Assembly: GCA_900471485.1 (NCBI GenBank)
Contig: UCEU01000016.1
Coordinates: forward strand, 124,001-188,000
Direction: 5' to 3'
DNA from: Hyphomicrobiales bacterium
Lineage (GTDB): Bacteria > Pseudomonadota > Alphaproteobacteria > Rhizobiales > Rhizobiaceae
Length of the DNA: 64,000 nt
The notes under the pieces were generated by a model, which worked only from the letters and a program-made list of their open reading frames with translations, did not search any database and was not told where the DNA came from. The translations under genes and the position numbers were made by a program. This document shows, in pieces, positions 55,638 to 63,137 of this stretch; the stretch's first letter is position 1; each line of letters begins with the position of its first letter.

Positions 55638-55910
55638 TCACATCGACGACGACGGCACGACCCCGAGCGTAGGCGTTAAAAACACATCGTCTTCGGTGCG
55701 ATCGTTCGCTCCATCAATTACTTCTGAACGCACTTCTTCATCGGTCCATCCAGCATCTACAGCCGACGCGACTAATTCAGCTTGTTTTTCCGCCTCAGAT
55801 GCTTTCGAGGTTTCGTTCAGGTGCCTACGCGCAGTGGCCAGGCACTGCTTCAGATCTTCGATGCGGGCGGGATCGCCAACAGGGTGGGTTGGGGATGCAA
55901 CGTACGTCAT
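55638..55910 (-). CDS. hypothetical protein (90 aa) behind an EcfG-type box
   Basis: A 90-residue soluble, acidic protein: RIEDLKQCLATARRHLNETS, KASEAEKQAELVASAVDAGW, then TDEEVRSEVIDGANDRTEDD, mostly helical with a low-complexity C-terminus. GAGAGGAGCC precedes the ATG. The GGAAC-N17-GTT box 26 bp upstream makes it a likely general-stress gene. No family recognised. Confidence 0.68.
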   Translation of the reverse strand: MTYVASPTHPVGDPARIEDLKQCLATARRHLNETSKASEAEKQAELVASAVDAGWTDEEVRSEVIDGANDRTEDDVFLTPTLGVVPSSSM

Positions 55911-55935
55911 GATGGCTCCTCTCGTTTTGACGTTT

Positions 55936-55960
55936 AACCGCGAGAGCGACCCGAAGTTCC
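55936..55960 (-). promoter_or_regulatory. EcfG-type general-stress promoter (GGAAC-N17-GTT)
   Basis: Minus-strand GGAAC (55960-55956) and GTT (55938-55936), spacing 17, only 26 bp before the ATG at 55910, leaving a short leader with the Shine-Dalgarno. The best-placed of the boxes. Confidence 0.65.
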
Positions 55961-56372
55961 GCCGCGGTCCTCAATCTGTTCGTGCACGCCTTTTTGAGTT
56001 CATCAGCGAGTAGCGCCACACCGAGTGCTCCTAGGCTTGCGGATCCCCTGCGAAAGATGTCTGTGAGGTCGGCCGACGACCTTTCGCATATGAGCTGAGC
56101 CAGGTCGGCGTTCCTCACGTGCTTGATATCGACGATACGACGTCCGGAATGGTGTCCGACCGTTTGCTACCATCGCGCCTCTCCACCAACACGGGGCGAC
56201 CGACTGATGCTTGCTATCCGGTTCCGCGCCAGAACGTTCGCAAGGGCGCGGTTGGGGACATGACTTTCCTCGGCTTAGGCCGAGGTCTTTCTTGGAACAG
56301 CCGGAATCGACCCTCCTCGATGAGGCTGTCGTTATCGAAGCATCGCTCTTTAACTCCGAGCGTCGCGCAACA
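55961..56372. other. intergenic region, no gene seen
   Basis: About 410 bp between the stress gene at 55638 and the receiver ending at 56373. Open frames here (for example 56003-56410 minus) are compositionally poor and resemble nothing I know. No clear repeat or RNA structure. Confidence 0.35.
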
Positions 56373-56942
56373 TTATCCCCTATTGGCAGCCGACTGGGCT
56401 CGCCCGCCAATCAGCTCGAGAAGCTCGAATCCAGAGGCAGGCTTCGCAAGAAACGAAATACCGAGTTCTTCATCGTGATGAGCAAGAGTGATCAATCCCG
56501 ATGTCACTACGATCTTGATCTCTGGCCAGCGAGATCGAACGGTTGCTGCAAGACCCAAGCCGTCCAAGCTTCCCGGCATGTCGACATCGGTGAAAAGGAT
56601 ATCGATCTCGCTGTTTTTAAGATGGATCAAGGCTTCATCGGCATTTCCTGCCTCAAGCGTTTGATGTCCTGCTTGATCGAAGAAGTCGACGAAGTTGTAA
56701 CGCAGTTCAGGCTCGTCTTCGACGATAAGAATTCTGTGGCGTGTGCCGATACCGGGCGCTGCAATGTGCTGCGCGCGTGCGACGACCTCTGCTCCGTCAT
56801 TTGACGCCCGCGTTCGTTCAAGCAGATCTCGTTCGAGCACCGCCTGTCCCCAATGTTTTTCGTCCTGACCGAAGGGTCTCCCGGCTTGCTCCCAAAGCGC
56901 GTAGGCACGCGCGGCGGTCCAAGCGTTTCTGTCGTCGTACAT
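56373..56942 (-). CDS. DUF2934-receiver fusion response regulator
   Basis: A 189-residue protein. Residues about 8-42 (WTAARAYALWEQAGRPFGQD, EKHWGQAVLERDLL) match the short DUF2934 motif. A linker leads to a receiver: ILIVEDEPELRYNFVDFFDQ, phospho-acceptor in LFTDVDMPGSLDGLGLA, VTSG, and FLAKPASG. The receiver resembles those at 19205 and 27230, but the paralogues lack DUF2934. DUF2934 function is unknown; here it may serve for targeting or interaction. The start is ATG 56942, with AGAGATC before it. Confidence 0.88.
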   Translation of the reverse strand: MYDDRNAWTAARAYALWEQAGRPFGQDEKHWGQAVLERDLLERTRASNDGAEVVARAQHIAAPGIGTRHRILIVEDEPELRYNFVDFFDQAGHQTLEAGNADEALIHLKNSEIDILFTDVDMPGSLDGLGLAATVRSRWPEIKIVVTSGLITLAHHDEELGISFLAKPASGFELLELIGGRAQSAANRG

Positions 56943-57465
56943 GATCTCTTGCTGCGAAAGGAGGCCACTGCCCCCGAACTTGCTTCGAAAATGAACTGCC
57001 AGCGCTTGGTGTTCGAACCCTTGCTGCTGGCAACGCGAAAATGTTCATCTAACGGATTGGTTCCTTCGAACCGAACGGGTTCGCGCGCCAGCACAACGCC
57101 GCTGGCTTTGGACGCTGTTCTTCTCATCGAGGTGCTCTTGACGTGATGGACCTTTCGATACGGACGTGGCTCTGGCCGCTGGGCTCGGCGACGTTATCTA
57201 CTCCGCTGAAACCGTTACGGAACACTACGGGCATGATTAGTTCAGGTCTTTGCAGAAAGTGACAGAGGTCGGCGACGGGTCCATCAGGCCGCCTCCTGGG
57301 CACGCGGATGTGGCCAGGGACCAACTCGCTCGCGCGGCCGGACTGGAAGATAGAGCGAAAGATCGTTCGCATTTTATTAAATATGTTCACGAACAATGCG
57401 CTTCGAGGGGCGATCTAAATCTGGGCAAGCGAGTTGATCTCGCAACCAAGAAGCGGAGACTGCCG
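56943..57465. other. intergenic region between divergent receivers
   Basis: About 520 bp between two divergent receiver genes. A minus frame beginning at 57127 (RRTASKASGVVLAREPVRFE...) has coding-like composition for about 60 residues but overlaps the DUF2934 receiver gene out of frame and has a poor ribosome site. I therefore do not call it. A GGAAC-N16-GTT box lies at 57219-57242. Confidence 0.35.
57219..57242 (+). promoter_or_regulatory. possible EcfG-type promoter, 16-bp spacer
   Basis: GGAAC at 57219-57223 and GTT at 57240-57242. The spacing is 16, allowed for this promoter class, but the box lies more than 220 bp before the receiver ATG, so it would imply a long leader. Weaker than the other four. 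Confidence 0.35.
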
Positions 57466-57846
57466 ATGTATCAGCGTACGGTTCTCATCGTCGAAGACGA
57501 ATTCCTCTTGAGAATGGAGCTTGCCGACACGCTTGGGGACGAAGGCTACGACGTAGTTGAAGCTGCGAACGTCCTGGAGGCTGTGGCTGCCCTAGGGCAA
57601 GGTAAGATCGATGCGGTGATTACCGACGTCGACATGCCGGGCGGTCTAAGCGGACTTGATCTGGCAAAGATGATATCGGTTACGCACCTTGGTGTGCCAG
57701 TCATCGTCGCCTCAGGCAGACATCGCCTGCGGGACGACGAGCTGCCAAGTGATGCAGTCTTCATTCCAAAGCCATACGGAATGGATGTCATCGTTTCCAA
57801 ACTCAGCGAAATGATCGAGCGCACGAAGCGGAAGATGGTCGGCTAG
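57466..57846 (+). CDS. single-domain response regulator
   Basis: A 126-residue receiver: VLIVEDEFLLRMELADTLGD, phospho-acceptor in AVITDVDMPGGLSGLDLA, ASGRHRLRDDELPSD and IPKPYGMD. The signalling Thr/Ser position is Ser (VASG). The frame extends upstream, but GGAG lies 8 bp before ATG 57466. Divergent from the DUF2934 receiver and convergent with xthA. Confidence 0.88.
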   Translation: MYQRTVLIVEDEFLLRMELADTLGDEGYDVVEAANVLEAVAALGQGKIDAVITDVDMPGGLSGLDLAKMISVTHLGVPVIVASGRHRLRDDELPSDAVFIPKPYGMDVIVSKLSEMIERTKRKMVG

Positions 57847-57868
57847 CGAGCTCAAAACGAAGTGCACT

Positions 57869-58663
57869 TCACTCGTGGCTATCCCACTTCGGGAGCTCGA
57901 GTTCGATCATGACCGGGGCATGATCGCTTGTGTGCTCCAACCCTCTCGGCTTCTTGCGCACGCTCGCCGACTTGAGCGACGGCGCGATCGCCGGACTGAG
58001 CAAGAAGTGATCGATCTGCGGCCCGGCGTCACGCTCGAACGAGTTCCGCCAGTATTTCCAGAAAGTGAAGATGCGCTCGTGCGGATGAAGATGCCGGACG
58101 GCGTCGGTCCACCCCTGTGCGACGAGATCCGCATAGGCGCGACGGACTTCGGGCCGGAACAGCGCGTCGTCCAGCCATCGCTCAGGCTTGTAGACGTCGC
58201 GCTCGGTTGGCATCAGGTTGTAGTCGCCAGCCAGCACGACGGGCACCTCCAGCTCGAGCAATTCCACGGCGTAATCCTGGAGACGTCGAAACCAACGAAG
58301 CTTGTAATCCCATTTGGGGCCTGGGGCCGGATTGCCGTTCGGAAGATAGAGGCCACCTATCAGCACGCCGTCGACAGCGGCTTCGATATAGCGGCTGTGG
58401 CTGTCGTCGGGATCGCCTGGCAAGCCTTTTCGGGTAAGGTGTGGTTGCTGCCCACGCGCGAGGATCGCAACGCCGTTCCAACTTTTCTGTCCGTGCCAGA
58501 TCGCACCGTAACCGGACTTCTCAAGCTCATTACGCGGAAACTTGTCGTCGGTCGTCTTGAGTTCTTGAAGGCAGACGACGTCAGGCTTGTCCTCCTTCAA
58601 CCACTTCAGGATGATTGGCAGGCGACCCATGACGCCGTTTACGTTGTAGGTGGCTATCTTCAA
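57869..58663 (-). CDS. xthA: exodeoxyribonuclease III
   Basis: A 264-residue endonuclease/exonuclease/phosphatase-fold AP endonuclease: KIATYNVNGVMGRLPIILKW, CLQELKTTDDKFP (metal-binding Glu), AGDYNLMPTERDVY (catalytic Asp/Asn), DAGPQIDHFLLSP and LEHTSDHAPVMIEL with the terminal Asp-His. Cuts abasic DNA and degrades 3' ends in base-excision repair. The start is TTG at 58663, with GGGGATTCC before it. The longer upstream frame has no similarity. Confidence 0.93.
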   Translation of the reverse strand: MKIATYNVNGVMGRLPIILKWLKEDKPDVVCLQELKTTDDKFPRNELEKSGYGAIWHGQKSWNGVAILARGQQPHLTRKGLPGDPDDSHSRYIEAAVDGVLIGGLYLPNGNPAPGPKWDYKLRWFRRLQDYAVELLELEVPVVLAGDYNLMPTERDVYKPERWLDDALFRPEVRRAYADLVAQGWTDAVRHLHPHERIFTFWKYWRNSFERDAGPQIDHFLLSPAIAPSLKSASVRKKPRGLEHTSDHAPVMIELELPKWDSHE

Positions 58664-58864
58664 GGAATCCCCCAGGTGAGGCGATGCCGGACAGGTCGGG
58701 TGCTCGTCTGCCAGTTCGTTGGCCGCAGTGGGAAACGGGAAAAGCCGCTGCGTTCGCCATCCCTGCCACGTCCCGTTGACACGGCCCGCGCTCGGAAATG
58801 GAATGTCTGTGGCGGATGAAAGTTCCAAGATCACGCCGGCCTTGCCGGACCTGCAACCGCCTCC

Positions 58865-59395
58865 ATGTTCCTCGAAACAAAAATGATGGAGGAAGCAGTG
58901 GTGGAATGGCTAAGCAGTCTCGGTGTTCACGCTGATATAGTCCAGGATCTGGCGGTATTGCTCGTCGCCTATGTGCTGGCGCTTCCGATCGCCTGGGACC
59001 GTGAACGGAACGAACGGAGCGCCGGGCTTCGGACTTTTCCGCTCGTCGCCATCGCTGCGTGCGGGTTCATTCAGGCGGCGGAGACGATCACGCGCGAAAA
59101 CGCCGAGGCAACGGCGCGCATCGTCGAGGGCCTGATAAACGGCGTTGGGTTCATAGGTGGCGGTGCAATCCTGGTTGGCAAGGCGAGCATTCGCGGCACC
59201 GCGACCGCCGCCAGCCTTTGGGCGACGGGCGCTATCGGCACCGCAGTGGGGCTTGGCGCCTACGAGACCGCGATCGTGCTGTCCATCGTCACCTTCGCGA
59301 CGCTGCGAGTCATGGCAAGTTTCAAAGTCGAAGGCAATGAAAGTTCGGCGGTTCTCACCGTCTCCGACGAGAACACCGAGCAAAACAGGCGGTGA
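58865..59395 (+). CDS. MgtC/SapB family membrane protein
   Basis: Up to 176 residues with four hydrophobic segments: DLAVLLVAYVLALPIAWDRE, RTFPLVAIAACGFIQAAE, GVGFIGGGAILVGKASIRGT and TAVGLGAYETAIVLSIVTFA. The signature ERNERSAGLRTFPLVAIAAC, then LINGVGFIGGGAILV, is typical of MgtC. These proteins modulate membrane ATPases or Mg2+ stress survival. Starts at 58865, 58886 or GTG 58898 are possible; GGAGGAA fits the last best. Confidence 0.88.
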   Translation: MFLETKMMEEAVVEWLSSLGVHADIVQDLAVLLVAYVLALPIAWDRERNERSAGLRTFPLVAIAACGFIQAAETITRENAEATARIVEGLINGVGFIGGGAILVGKASIRGTATAASLWATGAIGTAVGLGAYETAIVLSIVTFATLRVMASFKVEGNESSAVLTVSDENTEQNRR

Positions 59396-59546
59396 ATTGT
59401 CGTCCCCTTTTGCCGGGAAGAAGAACACCTATTCGACCGTCCGCCGAAGATCGCGAGCGATTGGCTTGATCGGACAGCTACCAGACAGGTTGGGTATTCT
59501 ATCACTCAGGCGTTGCTCCAAGGGGGTATAAAGCAAGGAAGAACTT

Positions 59547-59813
59547 ATGAAGATGAAGCTTATCGCCGCATTCGCCGTCATTGCCGCCACACCGGCTTTG
59601 GCGTTCGCAAGCCCCAGCTGCACGACCGAGCCAAAGTCGAAGTGGATGTCCGAAGATGCCATGAAGGCGAAGATCGATGCGCTTGGCTACAAGGTCAAGA
59701 CCTTTGAGAACACCGGCAACTGCTATGAGATTTACGGCAAGGACAAGGACGGCAAGCGGGCCGAAGTGTACTTTAACCCAGTTTCTGGCGAAATCGCTCA
59801 GAAGGGTGACTGA
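59547..59813 (+). CDS. exported PepSY-domain protein
   Basis: An 88-residue precursor: signal peptide KMKLIAAFAVIAATPALAFA, then a PepSY unit with SEDAMKAKIDALGYKVKTFE, GNCYEIYGKDKDGKRAEVYF and NPVSGEIAQKGD. Two cysteines (SCTTE, NCYE) could form a disulphide in the periplasm. AAGGAAG precedes the ATG. It is the first gene of an operon with cytochrome b561 (3-bp gap) and a response regulator, an arrangement widespread in proteobacteria. Confidence 0.9.
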   Translation: MKMKLIAAFAVIAATPALAFASPSCTTEPKSKWMSEDAMKAKIDALGYKVKTFENTGNCYEIYGKDKDGKRAEVYFNPVSGEIAQKGD

Positions 59814-59816
59814 CCA

Positions 59817-60380
59817 ATGACGACGATCGGACCGAGAATGGAGGGCGGTCCGCCCTCCAGCAAAGTGCCGACAATCAAGGTCTGGGATTCGATTGTCCGG
59901 ATCTTCCACTGGACGGTTGTTGCCGCTTGCACGCTCAACCTCTTTATTCTCGAGGAGGGTAAGTACTGGCACCGCGTGACGGGTTACGTCGTCGCAGGCG
60001 CGATCGTCGTTCGCGTGCTATGGGGATTTTTTGGCACCAAGCATGCGCGGTTTAGAGATTTTTTGCCGACGCCCGGTCGGGTGATGGTACAGATCCGGGA
60101 GATTGTGGCGCGCAATGAGCGCCGATACATCGGGCACAATCCGCTCGCCTCAGTCATGATGCTGGTCCTCATCGCCTTGCTTTCCGCAACGGCCCTGACA
60201 GGCTGGATGACGACGCTTGATGCTTTCTGGGGCGAAAAGTGGCTTCAGCAATTGCATGGAACGATTGCCAACAGCATTATGGTCCTGGTCTTCATTCACG
60301 TTGGCGCCGCCATCGTGGAAAGTTGGAGACATCGGGAGAACCTCGTCTGGTCGATGGTCACGGGGCGCAAGAAGGCATGA
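59817..60380 (+). CDS. cytochrome b561-type membrane protein
   Basis: A 187-residue four-helix di-heme membrane protein: heme-ligand His residues in SIVRIFHWTVVAACTLNLFI, KYWHRVTGYVVAGAIVVRVL, WLQQLHGTIANSIMVLVFIH and the neighbouring VGAAIVESWRHRENLVWSMV. Transfers electrons across the inner membrane, probably with the periplasmic PepSY partner. The stop overlaps the response-regulator ATG (ATGA). Confidence 0.9.
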   Translation: MTTIGPRMEGGPPSSKVPTIKVWDSIVRIFHWTVVAACTLNLFILEEGKYWHRVTGYVVAGAIVVRVLWGFFGTKHARFRDFLPTPGRVMVQIREIVARNERRYIGHNPLASVMMLVLIALLSATALTGWMTTLDAFWGEKWLQQLHGTIANSIMVLVFIHVGAAIVESWRHRENLVWSMVTGRKKA

Positions 60381-60925
60381 GAATTCTGCTCATCGAGGAC
60401 AGTGCCCGGCTTCGCGACCTCATCTGCGAGGCCATCAGGGAGATTGGCTGGAAAATCGATGCCTTCGAAACGGCTGGGGACGGGCGCTCAGCGCTTGCAG
60501 ACGCCGAATACGACCTGCTGCTTCTCGATCTTGGTCTACTCGACGAAGATGGAATCGATGTTCTGCGAGATCTCCGAGCGTCCAAGATCCAGACGCCGGT
60601 GCTCGTGCTGACTGCCCGAGGTTCTATTGATGAGCGGATAGCAGGGTTGGATGCCGGCGCCGACGACTATCTCGCAAAGCCCTTTCACAACGGCGAGCTC
60701 ATCGCACGAATACGCGCGCTTTTGCGCCGATCCCCCGTTACGATAATGCCAGTTTTGGAATTTGGCGCCCTTCAATTCGATGTAGCCTCCCGCCAGGTCA
60801 CTTGCCAGGGAACGGAGCTTGGCCTTGCACCATCGGAGAAAAGCCTGTTGGAGCTCCTGATGCGAAGTGGGGGCAGGGTGCTTGCCAAGTCCAAGATCGA
60901 GCACGCTTTCTCTGAGTGCCAGTGA
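60377..60925 (+). pseudogene. OmpR-type response regulator, C-terminus deleted
   Basis: A 182-residue protein with a complete receiver (ILLIEDSARLRDLICEAIRE, phospho-acceptor in LLLLDLGLLDEDG, TARG, AKPFHNGE). Its winged-helix DNA-binding domain breaks off at LAKSKIEHAFSECQ, before the recognition helix and wing; intact relatives run about 40 residues further. The sequence after 60917 belongs to an MFS gene in the opposite orientation. The cognate kinase gene, normally next, is missing. A DNA-binding-dead regulator is the likely product. Confidence 0.82.
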
Positions 60926-61166
60926 GCGGGATGGCGACGACCTCGGCGATCAGGTAGGCGGTCTGGATCCAGCTCATTCGGTCCGGATCGATTTCAAGCG
61001 CGGATTGTATTGTCGGCAGCGACGTCGCCACGACCTGCACGTCGAGGATGGCCATAAACATACCGGCACACATTGCCACGAACCCGACCCACACCGAAAA
61101 CGGAGTGCGGACACCTGACAAAAGATCAGCGGCGGGCAGGATGTCGAGATCCTGAAAGCGCTGCAT
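60918..61166 (-). pseudogene. N-terminal fragment of DHA2 (EmrB-type) MFS efflux pump
   Basis: From ATG 61166 the frame reads LSGVRTPFSVWVGFVAMCAG, MFMAILDVQVVATSLPTIQS, ALEIDPDRMSWIQTAYLIAE, VVAIPLTG. This is the start and first two helices of a 14-helix drug:H+ antiporter, including the ILDVQVVATSLP motif. The similarity ends at the 60917 junction and unrelated codons continue. The start overlaps the upstream methyltransferase gene by about 40 bp, showing a former operon. Confidence 0.82.
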
Positions 61167-61632
61167 TCTCGGTCTTGATACGGACAACGAGAACGGTCGC
61201 GTTGGCGATAGAGAATACCAGCGCGTAAAGCGGTTGGCCAAGGCATAATGGAAGCACTGCGATTTCGCCGGCAACGACCACATAATTGGGGTGCCGCATA
61301 AAGCGATAGGGCCACTCCTCAACAAGCGTCTCCCCGGGCACCACAATAATACGTGTCGTCCAGCGTGTGCCGAGCGTCAGCAGTGTCCAAAGCCGCAGAG
61401 CCTGGAGAAGGGCGAACGCAGCGAGCCAAGTTAAATCCACCGTGACATTCCATGACAAAATCCACAGGCCTGCCAGCCAAAGCGCATGGAGCGCGACGAT
61501 CAAGCCGTAATGCTCTCTGCCAACCTCCTGACCACCTCGTCTTAGCAATGCTCGAGTGTTGCTTCCTGCGAGCCACAGTTCACCCACGCGCTCAACGGTG
61601 ACAGCCGATAGCAATAGAATCGGCCAGATCAT
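61126..61632 (-). CDS. isoprenylcysteine carboxyl methyltransferase family protein
   Basis: A 168-residue membrane methyltransferase: hydrophobic segments IWPILLLSAVTVERVGELWL, YGLIVALHALWLAGLWILSW and AALALLQALRLW-like region, then the SAM-binding core GTRWTTRIIVVPGETLVEEW, PYRFMRHPNYVVVAGEIAVL. The RHPNY motif is the ICMT signature. In bacteria these genes often sit beside type III polyketide synthases and methylate small products; no such synthase is in the window. GGGGAAACTTG precedes the ATG at 61632. The 3' part overlaps the truncated pump gene. Confidence 0.87.
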   Translation of the reverse strand: MIWPILLLSAVTVERVGELWLAGSNTRALLRRGGQEVGREHYGLIVALHALWLAGLWILSWNVTVDLTWLAAFALLQALRLWTLLTLGTRWTTRIIVVPGETLVEEWPYRFMRHPNYVVVAGEIAVLPLCLGQPLYALVFSIANATVLVVRIKTENAALSGSRHPARR

Positions 61633-62132
61633 CAAGTTTCCCCGGGAAATGCAGGAATGCGATGTTCGTGGGTTTGGCGTCGCGTCGCCGACGGAGGGGG
61701 TACTCACCGCTGTCAATCAACCGTCTTTGTGAGCTCAGCGACGCCAACACTAAGATTAGTGCCGACCAAAATACCAGCAGCGATTCAATCCGTTAACGTC
61801 CGTAATTCGATGATCTCTGGCTCGATATCCTTAAGTAACAAAAAGTTTTTTCGCTAGTTAGGAAGTGAAGTTCCATTATAGAGAAGGGTATTGAGACGGC
61901 AATGTTGCGATGGAGCGGTTTCAACCGCGTCGCCCATCGGCTTTATCTTTCTACTCCTCTATCTGCTGCTGTTTTGAGTCTTGAAGTCAATGCAGAACCA
62001 TAATGTGAATCACACCTGCGGCCGCCGAACTCGCCTGTACGCTAGCGCACCAGACTTAAGTCCGGGGCTCACTTTACAATCATTCTTAACTGAAGCATGC
62101 CTTTATACCCCTATCAATTTAGGGGACAGTGC
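61633..62132. other. intergenic region, AT-richer, no firm gene
   Basis: About 500 bp, more AT-rich than its neighbours, between the methyltransferase and the FecR gene. A 33-codon frame at 61902-62003 has a hydrophobic centre but no ribosome site, and I do not call it. No tRNA, repeat or IS end found. The promoter of the FecR-CHASE2 unit must lie here. Confidence 0.35.
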
Positions 62133-63137
62133 ATGTCATTCATTTTTAGGCTTCTTTTCCTGGTGCTTGTGTTTGCTTCCGGTGGCGCGCAAGCTGCCGA
62201 TGACGACTGGCATGTCGCGAAAACGACAAATCAGGTCAAGTTTACCCTCGATCGAGCGAATTGGTCAGATGTCCATGTGGGGGATGTGATTCCAAACAAG
62301 GCATGGCTGTCGACCGGACCTCGAGGGCGGCTGCAGCTTACGCGAGGCGTCGAAACGATCTCGCTGCAACCCAGCACCCTTGCGTCCATTACAACGTCTG
62401 GCTTTTTCTCACGCAAGACTGAGATCCTTCAGCAGGTCGGTTCCGTTGACCTCGAGATTGAAAAGAGAAGTCAGCCCCACACGACGGTTCAGACGCCGTT
62501 TCTGGCTGCCGTAGTTAAGGGAACCATCTTTCACGTGACGGTTGGCAAGACCAAGGCATCCGTCTCAGTGGATCGGGGACTGGTTGAAGTTACCTCATTT
62601 GCAAGCGGGCAGCGCTCTGACATTGGGCCTCGCCAAAGCGCGACTGTCGATCGCAAGAAAGGGATGTCGGTATCGGGGCAAGTCGAACCATCCATTGTCA
62701 GCGTGCCACGCTCGGCTGCGCGCATACCTGCGATCGGGCAAGTGAAGCTCAGCGAAGCGCCGGCGACCGCTCCCCGCGTCTCTTCAGGTGAAGCCGCGTC
62801 AGATAAGAAAAGCGACAATGCGGGTGGAAAAAGCAGCACTAATGGAAACGCTGGCAACGCCAGTGGAAGTGGCAACAGCGGCCACGATGGTGGTGGAAAC
62901 AGCAAAGGAAATAACGGAAACGGAAACGGCAACGGTGGTGCAAGTGGGAACGGTAACAGCGGCGGCGGGAACGGTGGCAACGGAAACAGCGACGGCGGCA
63001 GTGGGAACGGTGGCGGCAACGGCAACAATGGCGGTGGAAATGGAAACGGCAATAACGGGAACGGAAATGGTAATGGGGGTGCAAGCGGAAACGGAAACAG
63101 TGGAAATGGTAACGGCGGCAGGGGCAACAACAAGTGA
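62133..63137 (+). CDS. FecR-domain exported protein with Gly/Asn-rich tail
   Basis: A 334-residue protein: signal peptide SFIFRLLFLVLVFASGGAQA, a FecR-type domain (VGDVIPNKAWLSTGPRGRLQ, TVQTPFLAAVVKGTIFHVTV, SVDRGLVEVTSFASGQRSDI) at about residues 45-190, then about 100 residues made almost only of Gly, Asn and Ser. AGGGGACAGTGC precedes ATG 62133 (an earlier in-frame ATG at 62097 is less likely). It overlaps the CHASE2 gene (GTGA), so the periplasmic FecR protein probably works with that sensor. Confidence 0.85.
   Translation: MSFIFRLLFLVLVFASGGAQAADDDWHVAKTTNQVKFTLDRANWSDVHVGDVIPNKAWLSTGPRGRLQLTRGVETISLQPSTLASITTSGFFSRKTEILQQVGSVDLEIEKRSQPHTTVQTPFLAAVVKGTIFHVTVGKTKASVSVDRGLVEVTSFASGQRSDIGPRQSATVDRKKGMSVSGQVEPSIVSVPRSAARIPAIGQVKLSEAPATAPRVSSGEAASDKKSDNAGGKSSTNGNAGNASGSGNSGHDGGGNSKGNNGNGNGNGGASGNGNSGGGNGGNGNSDGGSGNGGGNGNNGGGNGNGNNGNGNGNGGASGNGNSGNGNGGRGNNK
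62830..63131 (+). repeat. low-complexity Gly/Asn/Ser coding repeat
   Basis: Degenerate 6-9-bp units of the GGAAACGG/GGTGGAAAC type encode runs such as GNGNGNGGASGNGNSGGGNG. It explains spurious long frames on both strands here. The tract is likely variable between strains by slippage. Confidence 0.85.

Noticed and set aside
57875..58819. 314-codon plus-strand frame
   Set aside because: Antisense of xthA, whose catalytic motifs are all present on the other strand.
61902..62003. 33-codon frame with a hydrophobic centre
   Set aside because: No ribosome site at sensible distance and no neighbour context; too short to support.
62830..63131. Short tandem units that could suggest a CRISPR array or satellite
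   Set aside because: Units are 6-9 bp and degenerate, keep the reading frame of the FecR gene and have no spacers.
62531..63133. 200-codon minus-strand Pro/Leu-rich frame and other long frames in the same tract
   Set aside because: Mirror images of the Gly/Asn/Ser codon repeat in the FecR protein tail; no ribosome site and pure low complexity.
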